A stretch of DNA of 36,892 nt from CAZLMF01 sp964560565. GTDB lineage: Bacteria; Bacillota; Clostridia; Oscillospirales; Ruminococcaceae. The stretch is taken from contig CAZLMF010000005.1 in the NCBI GenBank assembly GCA_964560565.1, positions 1 through 36,892 on the forward strand, read 5' to 3'. The position numbers and the translations under genes were made by a program. This document shows positions 8,771-16,859 of this stretch, piece by piece (the first letter of the stretch is position 1; each line of letters starts with the position of its first letter). The notes beneath the pieces were generated by a model, which saw only the letters and a program-made list of their open reading frames with translations, ran no database searches and was not told the DNA's origin.

Positions 8771-8822
8771 TAAATTACGGTATTGTGTATAAACCTTTAA
8801 TTTCTTAAATTACTAATGTCTA

Positions 8823-9569
8823 TTAGTGCTTCTTGCTTGTATATTTAAATTCCCTAGGGGTTTGATTTGTGCATTTCTTGAATACTTGGCTAAAGTAGCG
8901 GTAGTCCTTAAACCCCACCATATATGCAATCTCCGACACCTTCATCGACGTACAGCAAAGCATTTCCTTGGCTTTATCCAGCCGCAGCTTAGTCAAATAA
9001 TCAACAAAGTTTACACCGACACTTTTCTTAAAGCTTGAGCTGAAGTATGTATGGCTAAGGTTAATCTCATCAGCAACGTTTTTAAGGGACATCCACTCTT
9101 GATTGTAGTTTTGGGCTATGTATTCCTTTGCTTTTTCTATTATAGCGTTATCGTCCTTGTAGGAAAACTCCTTGCGCCACTCTATACACTGCTCAAGCAT
9201 ACCAGAAAAAAAGTCAAAGGTCGACATTGAATTCGTAAGCTTTTGCTCAATATCATCCATCTTGCCAAACAGCCTTGTAAACTCCTCAAAAGGCACATTA
9301 AGCTCCTTTGTAAAACTCCTTGCACATATGTAGATATCCATTGTTATGTAAAGTCGCATCATCATTGAGTTAAGTTGAGAATACCCAACCCCTTCAAAAA
9401 AGGACCGCAAAACATCTCGGCATTCCTCCTTTTTGCCACTGCGGAGAAACTGCTCTATCTTGTCCGTATCTATTTTCTGAACATCAAAACTTCTTCCCTC
9501 TTTACTGAACTTTTCCTCATTCAAGGCTTCTTCCGGCACTCGTTTTACTGAATGACCAATATCACGCAT
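8823..9569 (-). CDS. AraC-family transcriptional regulator without a receiver domain
   Basis: The C-terminal 100 residues of this 248-residue protein form a double helix-turn-helix of the AraC type (SLKNVADEINLSHTYFSSSFKK and VSEIAYMVGFKDYRYFSQVFKK). The N-terminal part resembles the helical linker of YesN-type response regulators, which normally follows a receiver domain. Here the protein begins directly at the linker and has no phosphoacceptor. The ATG has AAGGGGTG 7 bp upstream, so the short form looks genuine. It lies 36 bp after the AraR-like gene, in the same operon, and immediately upstream of the transporter promoter, which it may activate. Its ligand is unknown. Confidence 0.82.
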   Translation of the reverse strand: MRDIGHSVKRVPEEALNEEKFSKEGRSFDVQKIDTDKIEQFLRSGKKEECRDVLRSFFEGVGYSQLNSMMMRLYITMDIYICARSFTKELNVPFEEFTRLFGKMDDIEQKLTNSMSTFDFFSGMLEQCIEWRKEFSYKDDNAIIEKAKEYIAQNYNQEWMSLKNVADEINLSHTYFSSSFKKSVGVNFVDYLTKLRLDKAKEMLCCTSMKVSEIAYMVGFKDYRYFSQVFKKCTNQTPREFKYTSKKH

Positions 9570-9605
9570 CCTCGATCACCCCTTCTCATAACGCCCTTTA
9601 GTCAA

Positions 9606-10697
9606 CTAAACCTTTACTCTTTTCAATGAAGTTGTTGAGCTTCTTACGATAAGCTCCGGCGCAAACACCATATCATTAAGGTTGGTTTTTGGGTTCTCTA
9701 TCATATCTATAAGCTTTCTAGCCGCTTCTTCTCCAAGTTGCTGATGGGGATGGCTGACCGTTGTAAGTGGAACTTCACATACCGATGCAAGCTTTGAGTC
9801 GTCTATCCCCACTACTGATATATCGTCGGGTACTTTTATCCCTTCCCTTTTGCAAAAGTCCATAAGCTTGATTGCAAGGCTGTCATTGTAGCATACAACT
9901 GCAGTACAGCCGTTTAGAAGGGCGTTCACCCTGTTTCTTGACGAGGTGAAAAGCGTCTTTTTCTCGCTAGTGGAAAACCACAATACATTTTGCTCAGAGG
10001 TGAGAATTTTATGCTCCTCATAGCTTTTCATAAAGCCTTGATAGCGCTTATGCCCTTGAATATCATCAAGCAGGAATATCCCTGCTATTTTTTTATGCCC
10101 TAAATCAAACAGGTGGTCTGTAAGCATTTTCCCCGCCGCAACATCATCCATTACAACGCACGGGAAATCCGACCACGGATACTTTGCATTAAAGAATATG
10201 AGGGGTATATTTAGGGATCTGATTTGCTGATAAAGCGCCATATTCGGGTTTGGTAATGCGCTTTTTGACGGCTCAACAATTAATCCTTTAACGTTTTGCG
10301 TGAGCATTGTTTTTAGTGCCTGTGACTCCTCGAAAACCTGATTGTGGGTTATTGAAAGCTGCATACCTACTTTGTTTTCCCTAAGCACCTTTTCAATGCC
10401 CGTCACTATGCTTGGGAAAATGTAATCACTGAAGTATGTGGATATAACACCGATGTTGTAGCTGTTCCTTGCCACGCTGCTCTTTGCAGCTTTTACAAAG
10501 GTACCGCTGCCACGCTTGCGCCATATGATATTCTGACTTTCAAGCAGTGTTAGTGCTTGCCTAACGGTTTGCCTGCTGACATTGTGAATGTCGCAAAGCT
10601 CCTTTTCAGAATAAATTTTATCGCCTGGGGATAGCTTTTCCTCGGCAATATAATTCTTTACCCACTCTGTAATCGTTAGGTATTTAAAGTCGTCCAT
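9606..10697 (-). CDS. araR: AraR-type repressor (GntR DNA-binding, LacI-like sensor)
   Basis: This 363-residue hybrid regulator has an N-terminal winged helix of the GntR family (about 4-70: SPGDKIYSEKELCDIHNVSRQTVRQAL, then GSGTFV). It is followed by a periplasmic-binding-protein-like sensor of the LacI type (about 80-360: GVISTYFSDYIFPSIVTGIE, VVGIDDSKLASVCEVPLTTV). This arrangement and length match Bacillus AraR, which represses arabinose genes and releases DNA on binding L-arabinose. The ATG at 10697 is chosen over the one at 10718 because AGGGG lies 8 bp before it. Palindromes close to the AraR consensus occur in its own promoter and in that of the transporter, supporting the assignment. 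A regulator of a different pentose with the same architecture is the main alternative. Confidence 0.8.
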   Translation of the reverse strand: MDDFKYLTITEWVKNYIAEEKLSPGDKIYSEKELCDIHNVSRQTVRQALTLLESQNIIWRKRGSGTFVKAAKSSVARNSYNIGVISTYFSDYIFPSIVTGIEKVLRENKVGMQLSITHNQVFEESQALKTMLTQNVKGLIVEPSKSALPNPNMALYQQIRSLNIPLIFFNAKYPWSDFPCVVMDDVAAGKMLTDHLFDLGHKKIAGIFLLDDIQGHKRYQGFMKSYEEHKILTSEQNVLWFSTSEKKTLFTSSRNRVNALLNGCTAVVCYNDSLAIKLMDFCKREGIKVPDDISVVGIDDSKLASVCEVPLTTVSHPHQQLGEEAARKLIDMIENPKTNLNDMVFAPELIVRSSTTSLKRVKV

Positions 10698-10743
10698 AAC
10701 TATAACCCCTAGTTTCATTAATTTTACTTACTTTATTACTAAA

Positions 10744-10781
10744 ATTGTACTATTAAAACTTCAACTTGTCAATACAATTTT
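10744..10781 (-). promoter_or_regulatory. Promoter and autoregulatory AraR-like operator of the araR-like gene
   Basis: On the minus strand, TTGACA (10772-10767) and TACAAT (10749-10744) are separated by 17 bp. ACTTGTCAATACAATT at 10764-10779 matches 11 of 16 AraR consensus positions and overlaps the -35. A second half-site, AATTGTAC, lies over the -10. The two arms AAAATTGTA (10741-10749) and TACAATTTT (10773-10781) are a perfect 9-bp inverted repeat. Confidence 0.6.
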
Positions 10782-10856
10782 AATAATAATTATCAACCTG
10801 TATGGTCAACTATTGGATAAATATCTTTATCTCTATACGCTGGTACTATTATAATG

Positions 10857-10891
10857 CAAAAATGCGCAGCCTTTCGACTGCGCATTTTTTT
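10857..10891. terminator. Bidirectional terminator downstream of the chemoreceptor
   Basis: AATGCGCAG (10861-10869) pairs with CTGCGCATT around an 8-base loop. T-runs follow on both strands: seven T after the stem on the plus strand, and TTTTT on the minus strand. Its job here is to end the minus-strand chemoreceptor transcript before the araR-like gene promoter. Confidence 0.8.
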
Positions 10892-10911
10892 GTAGGTTAT
10901 ATATGAGTATA

Positions 10912-12864
10912 TTACTTAACTGTAAATTTACCTGTTTCTTGTTTTAGCATCTGCGCTTGACCTGATAGCTCCTCGCTTGATGCCGCACTTTCCTCTGCTG
11001 TTGCGGAGTTCGTGTGGACAACGGTGGCAATCTGCTCGATACCACTGGAAATCTGCTCTATTGCCCTAGCTTGATCGTCGGAAGCACCCTTAATGCTTTC
11101 AATAACTTCGCTTACCTTTTCGGTCTTTTCACGAACCTGCTCAAGCGCCTCGGCAGTTGCCTTAGCAATTTTTGCACCCTTGTCAACGCTTTTTGTGCTG
11201 TCCTCGATAAGTGTGGTAGTTTGTTTTGCAGCTTCTGCGGACTTGCTTGCAAGGTTGCGAACTTCGTCAGCAACAACGGCAAAGCCCTTGCCTGCCGCAC
11301 CTGCTCTTGCCGCCTCAACAGCAGCGTTAAGTGCAAGTATATTAGTCTGGAATGCAATATCGTCTATTACCTTGATAATATTGCCTATTTCCTGTGAGGA
11401 TTTGTTGATTTCATCCATTGCCACAAGCATTGCTCTCATATGCTCGTTGCTTTTTTCAACGCCCTCGCCCGACTCTCTTATAATATCTGTCGCTTCACTT
11501 ACGTTATTTGCAGTAGCGGTTACCTTATCGGATACCTCAAATATAGATGAGGTCAGCTCCTCTATTGCGCTTGCCTGCTCAGTTGCGCCCTGTGAGAGCG
11601 CCTGTGCGCCAGCTGAAACTTGCTCGGCTCCTGCGTTCACCTGGTCGGCCGAGGTAATAATTGCACCCATGGACTCATTTAGTCCGCTGGATATCGCAAC
11701 AAGTGATTGCTCAATGGATACAAAGTCACCTGCGTAGCTTTGGGTGAACTCTTTGGTTAAGTCGCCGTTTGCAATGGAAGTAAGCTGCTCGGAAATATCG
11801 CTTACATATAGTTTAAGTGTTTGAATTGTAAGTTTAAGGTTATCGGATAGTAACCCGATTTCATCATTGGACTTGTACTCAAAGCTTATGTTTAGATTCC
11901 CCTGTGAAAGTTGACTTGTAGCTTCGCTCATTAGCCCTAATGGCTTGCTTACTATCTTTTTAATGGTAAGCGAGATAACAATTATGGAGATTATTACAAC
12001 CGCAATTGAAATTCCAACAGTAACCAAAAGAGTCTGAATAATTGTTGCCCACATGGTTTGTGTTTCTATACCAACAAAAAATATGCCTATAACCTCATTG
12101 TCGGCATCTAATATCGGCTCATATATGGTGTAGTGTCGAACTCCCTGAATGTCAGCCTCACCATCATAAGTTTTGCCCTCGCCGATAACAATATCAGCAA
12201 TGGAAGCATCAAGCTTTGTCCCAATCTGTCTTTGCCCATCTCTTGTGATGGTGGTGTTAATACGCTCATCGCCTAGAAATATAGTGTACTCGCATTTTGA
12301 AATTTCCTTTAGATCGTCAACAAATCTGGGGTCGTCGAGCTCATAACCTGTGGATATAATGCCTATCCTATTTCCGCTTGCACTATATATAGGTGTAGAT
12401 GTTCTTAGTGAGAGCAAAATCTCCGTTCCCTGCTCGATATATGTACCTGTTTCTCCGCCCATTGCCTTTGCCACATTGTCTTGATACGCAAGGGAATCCC
12501 CTGCCTTATCACTGTGTACTCGTGCAAGGACGGTTCCGCTTGTGTCAAGAATGGTGATAAAATCCATTGTAGCAAACTGACTAGACGCTGCTTTCGCTGC
12601 GGCAATAATTGCTGCCTTATCTCCCTGTTCAACACCTTCTGCCACTGCTCTGTCCGCTGCAATCCCGACAGCCGCCTGATTTGATAATTGCTTATAGTTT
12701 TCTATTGTTGATGTAAGCACACCAAGTCCTTGACTTCCCCTATCTCGTATTAAGTTTGCTATGATTTGGCTTGCTCCGAAATACATTATTCCTAAGACAG
12801 CCCCGACAGCAATCACCATGAAAATAATAACTCTGATTGAAACCTTGTTTCCTACCTTTTTCAT
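10912..12864 (-). CDS. Methyl-accepting chemotaxis protein with Cache-type sensor
   Basis: This is a 650-residue chemoreceptor. The first membrane helix is at about 11-30. An extracytoplasmic Cache-like ligand domain spans about 35-265 (including LDTSGTVLARVHSDKAGDSL and IGIISTGYEL), and the second helix is at about 276-300. A HAMP linker follows to about 355. The cytoplasmic coiled coil carries the highly conserved hairpin tip IDDIAFQTNILALNAAVEAARAG. It should signal to the CheA/CheW complex, although no che or flagellar genes are in the window. Alanine- and glutamate-rich methylation helices flank the tip. GGAAGGAAG precedes the ATG. The ligand cannot be read from sequence; being next to the pentose locus is suggestive only. 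Confidence 0.94.
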   Translation of the reverse strand: MKKVGNKVSIRVIIFMVIAVGAVLGIMYFGASQIIANLIRDRGSQGLGVLTSTIENYKQLSNQAAVGIAADRAVAEGVEQGDKAAIIAAAKAASSQFATMDFITILDTSGTVLARVHSDKAGDSLAYQDNVAKAMGGETGTYIEQGTEILLSLRTSTPIYSASGNRIGIISTGYELDDPRFVDDLKEISKCEYTIFLGDERINTTITRDGQRQIGTKLDASIADIVIGEGKTYDGEADIQGVRHYTIYEPILDADNEVIGIFFVGIETQTMWATIIQTLLVTVGISIAVVIISIIVISLTIKKIVSKPLGLMSEATSQLSQGNLNISFEYKSNDEIGLLSDNLKLTIQTLKLYVSDISEQLTSIANGDLTKEFTQSYAGDFVSIEQSLVAISSGLNESMGAIITSADQVNAGAEQVSAGAQALSQGATEQASAIEELTSSIFEVSDKVTATANNVSEATDIIRESGEGVEKSNEHMRAMLVAMDEINKSSQEIGNIIKVIDDIAFQTNILALNAAVEAARAGAAGKGFAVVADEVRNLASKSAEAAKQTTTLIEDSTKSVDKGAKIAKATAEALEQVREKTEKVSEVIESIKGASDDQARAIEQISSGIEQIATVVHTNSATAEESAASSEELSGQAQMLKQETGKFTVK

Positions 12865-13077
12865 TTAATACTTCCTTCCTCTTTATGCTAATTTCGCCAA
12901 AACAATCTTTTATTATATTTTCCTCTTGTTCGCACATTGATAACTATATTATATATCTTTTTTATAGCAAGTTCAAAGGTTTTTGTTTCCAAAATGTTAA
13001 TTACTCGTATTTTTTCTGAAAATAATTTTATATTATATCGACAACTCCACATAAAACTTGAGTGGTTTCTTTATTTA

Positions 13078-13099
13078 CCAAAAAATCAGGAGGTTTCCC
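13078..13099 (-). terminator. Terminator of the foldase gene
   Basis: AATCAGGAGG and CCTCCTGATT form a strong hairpin with a 4-base loop, and the minus-strand transcript continues into a T-run. It lies 31 bp after the stop codon of the PrsA-like gene. The rest of 12865-13129 is AT-rich chemoreceptor leader, in which I see no clear promoter. Confidence 0.8.
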
Positions 13100-13129
13100 T
13101 CCTGATTTTGATTTGTTTTGTAAGACCGT

Positions 13130-14320
13130 CTACTTTGAAGTTGCTTCTATATCAAGCTTTTTGTAATTAATGTCAATCTTTATTGTCGCCTTAAAAGCTT
13201 GGAACTCTTCTTCGTACTTTGCATCTTTCTTTGTTTTTAGCATTTCCTCGATGATGCTTTCCTTTGCCTCATCAAAAGTCTGTACCACACCCTCCGGAAC
13301 ATCAGCGGAATACATCATTATATGGTATCCATAGTCACCGCCCACAGGCTCGCTTATGTCGCCTATGTTTTCAAGGGCAAGTCCTGCCTCGGTAAATTCG
13401 GTTATCATCTGTTTTCCACCGGGTAGAAGTTGATATTCAAGTCCGCTATCCTCGTTGTGTTCCTTTGCAATTTCGTCAAAGTTTGCGCCTCCCGGCTCAA
13501 GGAGTTCCAGCACCTTATTTGCCTTTTCATCAATGGTTGCAAGGTATTCCGCGCGCTTGGCGTCAGCGCCCTCGTCGTCGCCCTTTGAGCGCAGATTATA
13601 AACCTCTTCCATCTGCTCATCGGAAAGCATAATCAGTATATGCTTAACCTTTCGCACACCAGCGGGAACATAATATGTCTGAGTGTTTCCGTTTGCGGCT
13701 CTTTGGTAGGTAGTCGGATCCTCTTTATATGCCGCTTTTGCATCTGCTATGCGGTCGTTATATTTAATCTCTGCCATATCATCGGTGACAACAACATCGG
13801 TTGTAATAAGCTCATAAAGCTTGTTGCTTCTGTAATAATCCGTTTCCTCTTGAAGCAGACGGTCCTTTGTGTAGCCAATACTTTCTATATAAGCATCAAG
13901 GCGAGTTTGCGCCTCTGTCTTTAGAGCATCCCCTGTTATGGTTTCGTCCTCTTTTGTTATCTCCTCAGTGTAATGTTCAAGCCAGCCTTCTATAAGCTTG
14001 TCAAATGAGGCTTGGACTTCTGCCTCCTGCTCATTGGTAAGGTCATATACTCCCTTTTCCTTAGCAAATTCAAGGGTAACCTTTTGTGCAACCATATAGT
14101 CAATTATTTGCTGTCTAAGCTCTGCGGCTTTCTCACTGCCATCCTCGATTTGCATATAGTCAAGGTAGTATTCATACTCTGAATTAAAGTCGGCAAGAGT
14201 GATTTTCGAGCTCCCCACTGTTGTTATGGTGGTATTCTCCGGTGTCTTTTGGCAAGCGGAAAGCAGCATAACACTTGCTATTACAAGTGAAATAACGCGC
14301 AAAGGCGTTCTTTTTTTCAT
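13130..14320 (-). CDS. PrsA/SurA-like peptidyl-prolyl isomerase lipoprotein
   Basis: This 396-residue extracytoplasmic foldase has a signal peptide ending in the lipobox MLLSAC with cysteine 23, so it is membrane-anchored. A SurA-type N-terminal chaperone region spans about 30-200 (TVGSSKITLADFNSEYEYYLDYM). A parvulin PpiC domain lies at about 225-340 (VRKVKHILIMLSDEQ, FDEIAKEHNEDSG, GDYGYHIMMY). A C-terminal helix follows. It should help secreted proteins fold at the outer face of the membrane. The parvulin domain has an acidic insertion (SKGDDEGADAKRAEYLATID) between the first strand and the rest, which occurs in clostridial homologues. The gene appears monocistronic, with AAGGAAG before the ATG and its own terminator. 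Confidence 0.88.
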   Translation of the reverse strand: MKKRTPLRVISLVIASVMLLSACQKTPENTTITTVGSSKITLADFNSEYEYYLDYMQIEDGSEKAAELRQQIIDYMVAQKVTLEFAKEKGVYDLTNEQEAEVQASFDKLIEGWLEHYTEEITKEDETITGDALKTEAQTRLDAYIESIGYTKDRLLQEETDYYRSNKLYELITTDVVVTDDMAEIKYNDRIADAKAAYKEDPTTYQRAANGNTQTYYVPAGVRKVKHILIMLSDEQMEEVYNLRSKGDDEGADAKRAEYLATIDEKANKVLELLEPGGANFDEIAKEHNEDSGLEYQLLPGGKQMITEFTEAGLALENIGDISEPVGGDYGYHIMMYSADVPEGVVQTFDEAKESIIEEMLKTKKDAKYEEEFQAFKATIKIDINYKKLDIEATSK

Positions 14321-14375
14321 TTTATTCTTCCTTTCAAAAGTAAGGTTTCATGGCTTCGCATGTTTTTACAGAAGT

Positions 14376-14449
14376 AATTCTACCAAAGTATTGTGATAGA
14401 ATTATGTAAGCCAAGCCAAAGTATTTTTATTCTACCATATCTGATAGAA
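14376..14449. repeat. Two related inverted repeats in the divergent promoter region
   Basis: TTCTACC...TGATAGAA occurs twice, at 14378-14401 (9-base centre, with arms extending to AATTCTA/TAGAATT at 14376-14403) and at 14430-14449 (5-base centre). The ten-base word CCAAAGTATT is also repeated (14383-14392 and 14416-14425). The elements lie between the foldase gene start and the ABC-F promoter. They could be operators or a duplicated hairpin; no regulator is recognised. Confidence 0.6.
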
Positions 14450-14490
14450 CAATAGCAAGATTTTTTTCATCAGATGCCGTAAACGCTTCC

Positions 14491-14520
14491 TTGACAAAGT
14501 GCTGTACATTATTATATAAT
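14491..14520 (+). promoter_or_regulatory. Promoter of the ABC-F gene and its leader
   Basis: A consensus TTGACA (14491-14496) and TATAAT (14515-14520) are separated by 18 bp. Transcription would start near 14527 and give a leader of about 225 nt before the ABC-F start codon. Confidence 0.8.
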
Positions 14521-14549
14521 ATCTGTGATTAAACTAAGGGGTTATTATT

Positions 14550-14597
14550 ATGCTTACAATAAATAATCGTATATTTCTAACAACGCATTTGAGCTGA
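14550..14597 (+). CDS. Putative leader peptide upstream of the ABC-F gene
   Basis: This is a 15-codon ORF, MLTINNRIFLTTHLS, with AAGGGG at 14536-14541, 8 bp before the ATG. It lies about 25 nt from the predicted transcription start and is followed by a GCCC-TTTT-GGGC hairpin and an intrinsic terminator before the ABC-F gene. Inducible ABC-F resistance genes and other ribosome-antibiotic response genes often have such a short ORF, on which a drug-stalled ribosome changes leader folding. The ORF, ribosome binding site and hairpins are seen; the attenuation role is inferred. Confidence 0.6.
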   Translation: MLTINNRIFLTTHLS

Positions 14598-14670
14598 TAC
14601 AGGATAGCTATGCCCTTTTGGGCTTTGCTTGACCTAAAAGCATGTTGTGGAAATTACGGTTTGAGCTTCG

Positions 14671-14697
14671 GACGAGGGCTTAAGCCTTCGTCTTTTT
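14671..14697 (+). terminator. Leader terminator (attenuator) before the ABC-F gene
   Basis: GACGAGGGCTTAAGCCTTCGTC folds into a stem of nine or more pairs, including one G-U, and is followed by TTTTT (14693-14697). It precedes the coding start by 55 bp. Its 5-prime arm shares GGGCTT (14676-14681) with the upstream hairpin (14620-14625), so GCCC at 14612-14615 could pair with either copy. That gives two exclusive folds, as in a transcription attenuator. Confidence 0.75.
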
Positions 14698-14752
14698 GTT
14701 TGAGTTTATATGCTTGAACCGTCCGATTAAATTTAAGGAGCTTAATATTAAT

Positions 14753-16309
14753 ATGAGTATTTTAGATGTAAAAAACCTTGTTCATACAGTTGGAGATAAA
14801 AAGCTATTCAATGACGCATCCATGTCCCTTTTCGGCGGCGATAAGCTGGGGCTTACGGGACTAAACGGCGCAGGAAAGTCCACTTTTATAAATATCCTAA
14901 TCGGCGAGATTATCCCCGATAGCGGAATGGTAAAATGGAACCCGAAAAACAAGCTTGGCTACCTTGACCAGCACGCCCGTGTGAAAAATGAGGGTATTAC
15001 AGTACGCAGTCATTTAACCGATGCCTTTTCCCACCTTTTTAAGGTTCAAAAAAAGCTAACTGACATCACAAGCCAAATTGCCGAGAACCTTGACTCCACC
15101 GATTTGGATGTGCTTATGGAGGAAATGGGCGAGCTGCAAATGCAGCTTGAGATTGAGGATTTTTATACCCTTGAAAGCGAGATAGATAAAACCGCCGAGG
15201 GTTTAGGGCTTACCGCCTTTGGGCTTGATACTCCACTTTCCCGCCTAAGCGGCGGTCAGCGTGCAAAGGTCATGCTGGCAAAGCTGCTTTTAGAAGCACC
15301 TGACGTGCTTTTATTGGATGAGCCTACAAACTTCCTAGACAGGGAGCATATCGACTGGCTTGCAAAGTATTTGCAGGGCTTTAAAGGCTCATTTATTGTA
15401 GTATCTCACGATTTTAGCTTTCTTAACCGCATTGTAAACTGTATATGCGATATTGAATTTGGCGCTATTACACGCTATAACGGCACCTATGAAAGCTTTA
15501 TCAACCAAAAGGAACAGCGTCACACTCAGCATATAAAGAACTATGAGTCACAGCAAAAGGAAATTGCAAAGCTTGAGGACTATGTTCAAAGGAATATAGT
15601 GCGTGCCTCCACCTCAAAAATGGCAAAGTCAAGGCGTAAAGCACTAGAGCGCATGGACGTAATTGAAAAGCCGCAGGAATCCCCTAATCCAACTTTTCTG
15701 TTTTCCATGAAGCCTGTTATAGGCAAGACGCTTATGACCACTGAAAATCTTGTTGTGGGCTATACACAGCAGCTTTTGCCGGAGATAGAGTTTTCTATTA
15801 ATGTGGGGCAAAGGCTTGCAATCACAGGCTTCAACGGCATAGGCAAGTCCACACTGCTAAAGACAATCTGCGGCATTATCCCCTGCCTGGGGGGTAAGAT
15901 TTTACTTTCGGATAAAACTGTTATCAGCTATTATGAGCAGGACAACATCTTTAACAACCTTCAGCTTTCCCCAATTGAGGAAATACGGGAGATTTACCCC
16001 CTTATGGAGCAAAAGCTCATTCGCTCAAGCCTTGGCAGATGCGGTTTGCGTGGGGATCAGGCAATGCAATCCCTTTCCACCCTAAGCGGAGGAGAACAAG
16101 CAAAGGTAAAAATCTGCAAGCTTATGCTTTCGCCGTGCAATTTGCTTGTCCTTGACGAGCCAACTAACCACCTTGACACAAAGGCAGTTAACAGGCTAAA
16201 GGTAGCAATGGAGCAGTTTGAGGGGGGAATACTTTTCGTTTCCCATAGCAAGCAATTTGTGGAGGAAGTCGCCACCGACATCCTCGATTTAGAGAAGCTT
16301 TTTGATTAG
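14753..16309 (+). CDS. ABC-F family ATPase (ribosome-associated, possible antibiotic protection)
   Basis: This soluble ABC-F protein of 518 residues has two nucleotide-binding domains and no membrane segments. Domain 1 has GLNGAGKST, LSGGQRAKV and VLLLDEPTNFLD. Domain 2 has GFNGIGKST, LSGGEQAKV and LLVLDEPTNHLD. The domains are joined by the basic helical linker that contacts the ribosome in this family (around RASTSKMAKSRRKALERM). The ATG at 14753, with AAGGAG 12 bp upstream, starts the usual family N-terminus (MSILDVKNL). An upstream in-frame start would translate the attenuator. ABC-F proteins either tune translation or dislodge ribosome-targeting antibiotics. The leader favours an antibiotic-inducible role, but the sequence does not identify a drug class. 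Confidence 0.9.
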   Translation: MSILDVKNLVHTVGDKKLFNDASMSLFGGDKLGLTGLNGAGKSTFINILIGEIIPDSGMVKWNPKNKLGYLDQHARVKNEGITVRSHLTDAFSHLFKVQKKLTDITSQIAENLDSTDLDVLMEEMGELQMQLEIEDFYTLESEIDKTAEGLGLTAFGLDTPLSRLSGGQRAKVMLAKLLLEAPDVLLLDEPTNFLDREHIDWLAKYLQGFKGSFIVVSHDFSFLNRIVNCICDIEFGAITRYNGTYESFINQKEQRHTQHIKNYESQQKEIAKLEDYVQRNIVRASTSKMAKSRRKALERMDVIEKPQESPNPTFLFSMKPVIGKTLMTTENLVVGYTQQLLPEIEFSINVGQRLAITGFNGIGKSTLLKTICGIIPCLGGKILLSDKTVISYYEQDNIFNNLQLSPIEEIREIYPLMEQKLIRSSLGRCGLRGDQAMQSLSTLSGGEQAKVKICKLMLSPCNLLVLDEPTNHLDTKAVNRLKVAMEQFEGGILFVSHSKQFVEEVATDILDLEKLFD

Positions 16310-16454
16310 TATTTAACTTTTGTGATAAAACATTTATTATTTCTTCAAAAAGCCTTTTATGTTTTGACAAAATATATTATAATAGTAAATGTAAAAGTAT
16401 GTGCTGTTGAAATTCTCATATGACAGCCAACAAAAATTATAAAGGGGAGATTCC

Positions 16455-16859
16455 ATGAATAAGGTGAAGGTAATGATTTGCGGCAAGGAGTATTCCCTGC
16501 AAACCGACGAAACTCCTGAATACGTTCTTGGGCTGTCTCGTCAGCTCAACAGAAGAATTGATACTCTTGTATCCTCGTCCGACAACATTTCCACAAATGC
16601 AGCAACTGCACTGGTTGCCATTTCCTACATGGACGAGCTTGAAAAGGCGAACGCCAATATTGACAATATCCGCACTCAAATTAAGGATTATGTCGATGAG
16701 GCAGGTCGTGCAAGGCTTGAGCGTGAAGAGGCTCTCAAGCAGGTGGCAGACCTTAAAATCGAAATTGAGTCCCTCAAAAACGACATCAAGCTTTTAAGCC
16801 TGCGAAACGACGCTCAGCGCATTAGCGACAGCAATCAAACCCAAATGGAGCATCTGTAA
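16455..16859 (+). CDS. zapA: Cell division protein ZapA
   Basis: This 134-residue FtsZ-associated protein promotes bundling of FtsZ filaments at the division site. It has the ZapA N-terminal fold (MNKVKVMICGKEYSLQTDETPEYVLGL cut at its core, about 1-45), the helix with ALVAISYMDELEKAN, and a long C-terminal coiled coil (about 75-122). AAAGGGGAG is 5 bp before the ATG. Its stop codon overlaps the dut start by one base, so the two are coupled. A TATAAT lies at 16378-16383 but without a properly spaced -35, so its promoter is uncertain. Confidence 0.85.
   Translation: MNKVKVMICGKEYSLQTDETPEYVLGLSRQLNRRIDTLVSSSDNISTNAATALVAISYMDELEKANANIDNIRTQIKDYVDEAGRARLEREEALKQVADLKIEIESLKNDIKLLSLRNDAQRISDSNQTQMEHL

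Noticed and set aside
11093..11737. Long plus-strand open frame inside the chemoreceptor gene
   Set aside because: It is antisense to the well-supported chemotaxis protein, is Ser/Ala-rich as expected for a mirrored coiled coil, and has no family resemblance.
16364..16383. TTGACA and TATAAT before zapA
   Set aside because: The two hexamers are only 8 bp apart, so they cannot serve as one sigma-A promoter. Either may belong to a weaker, unresolved promoter.
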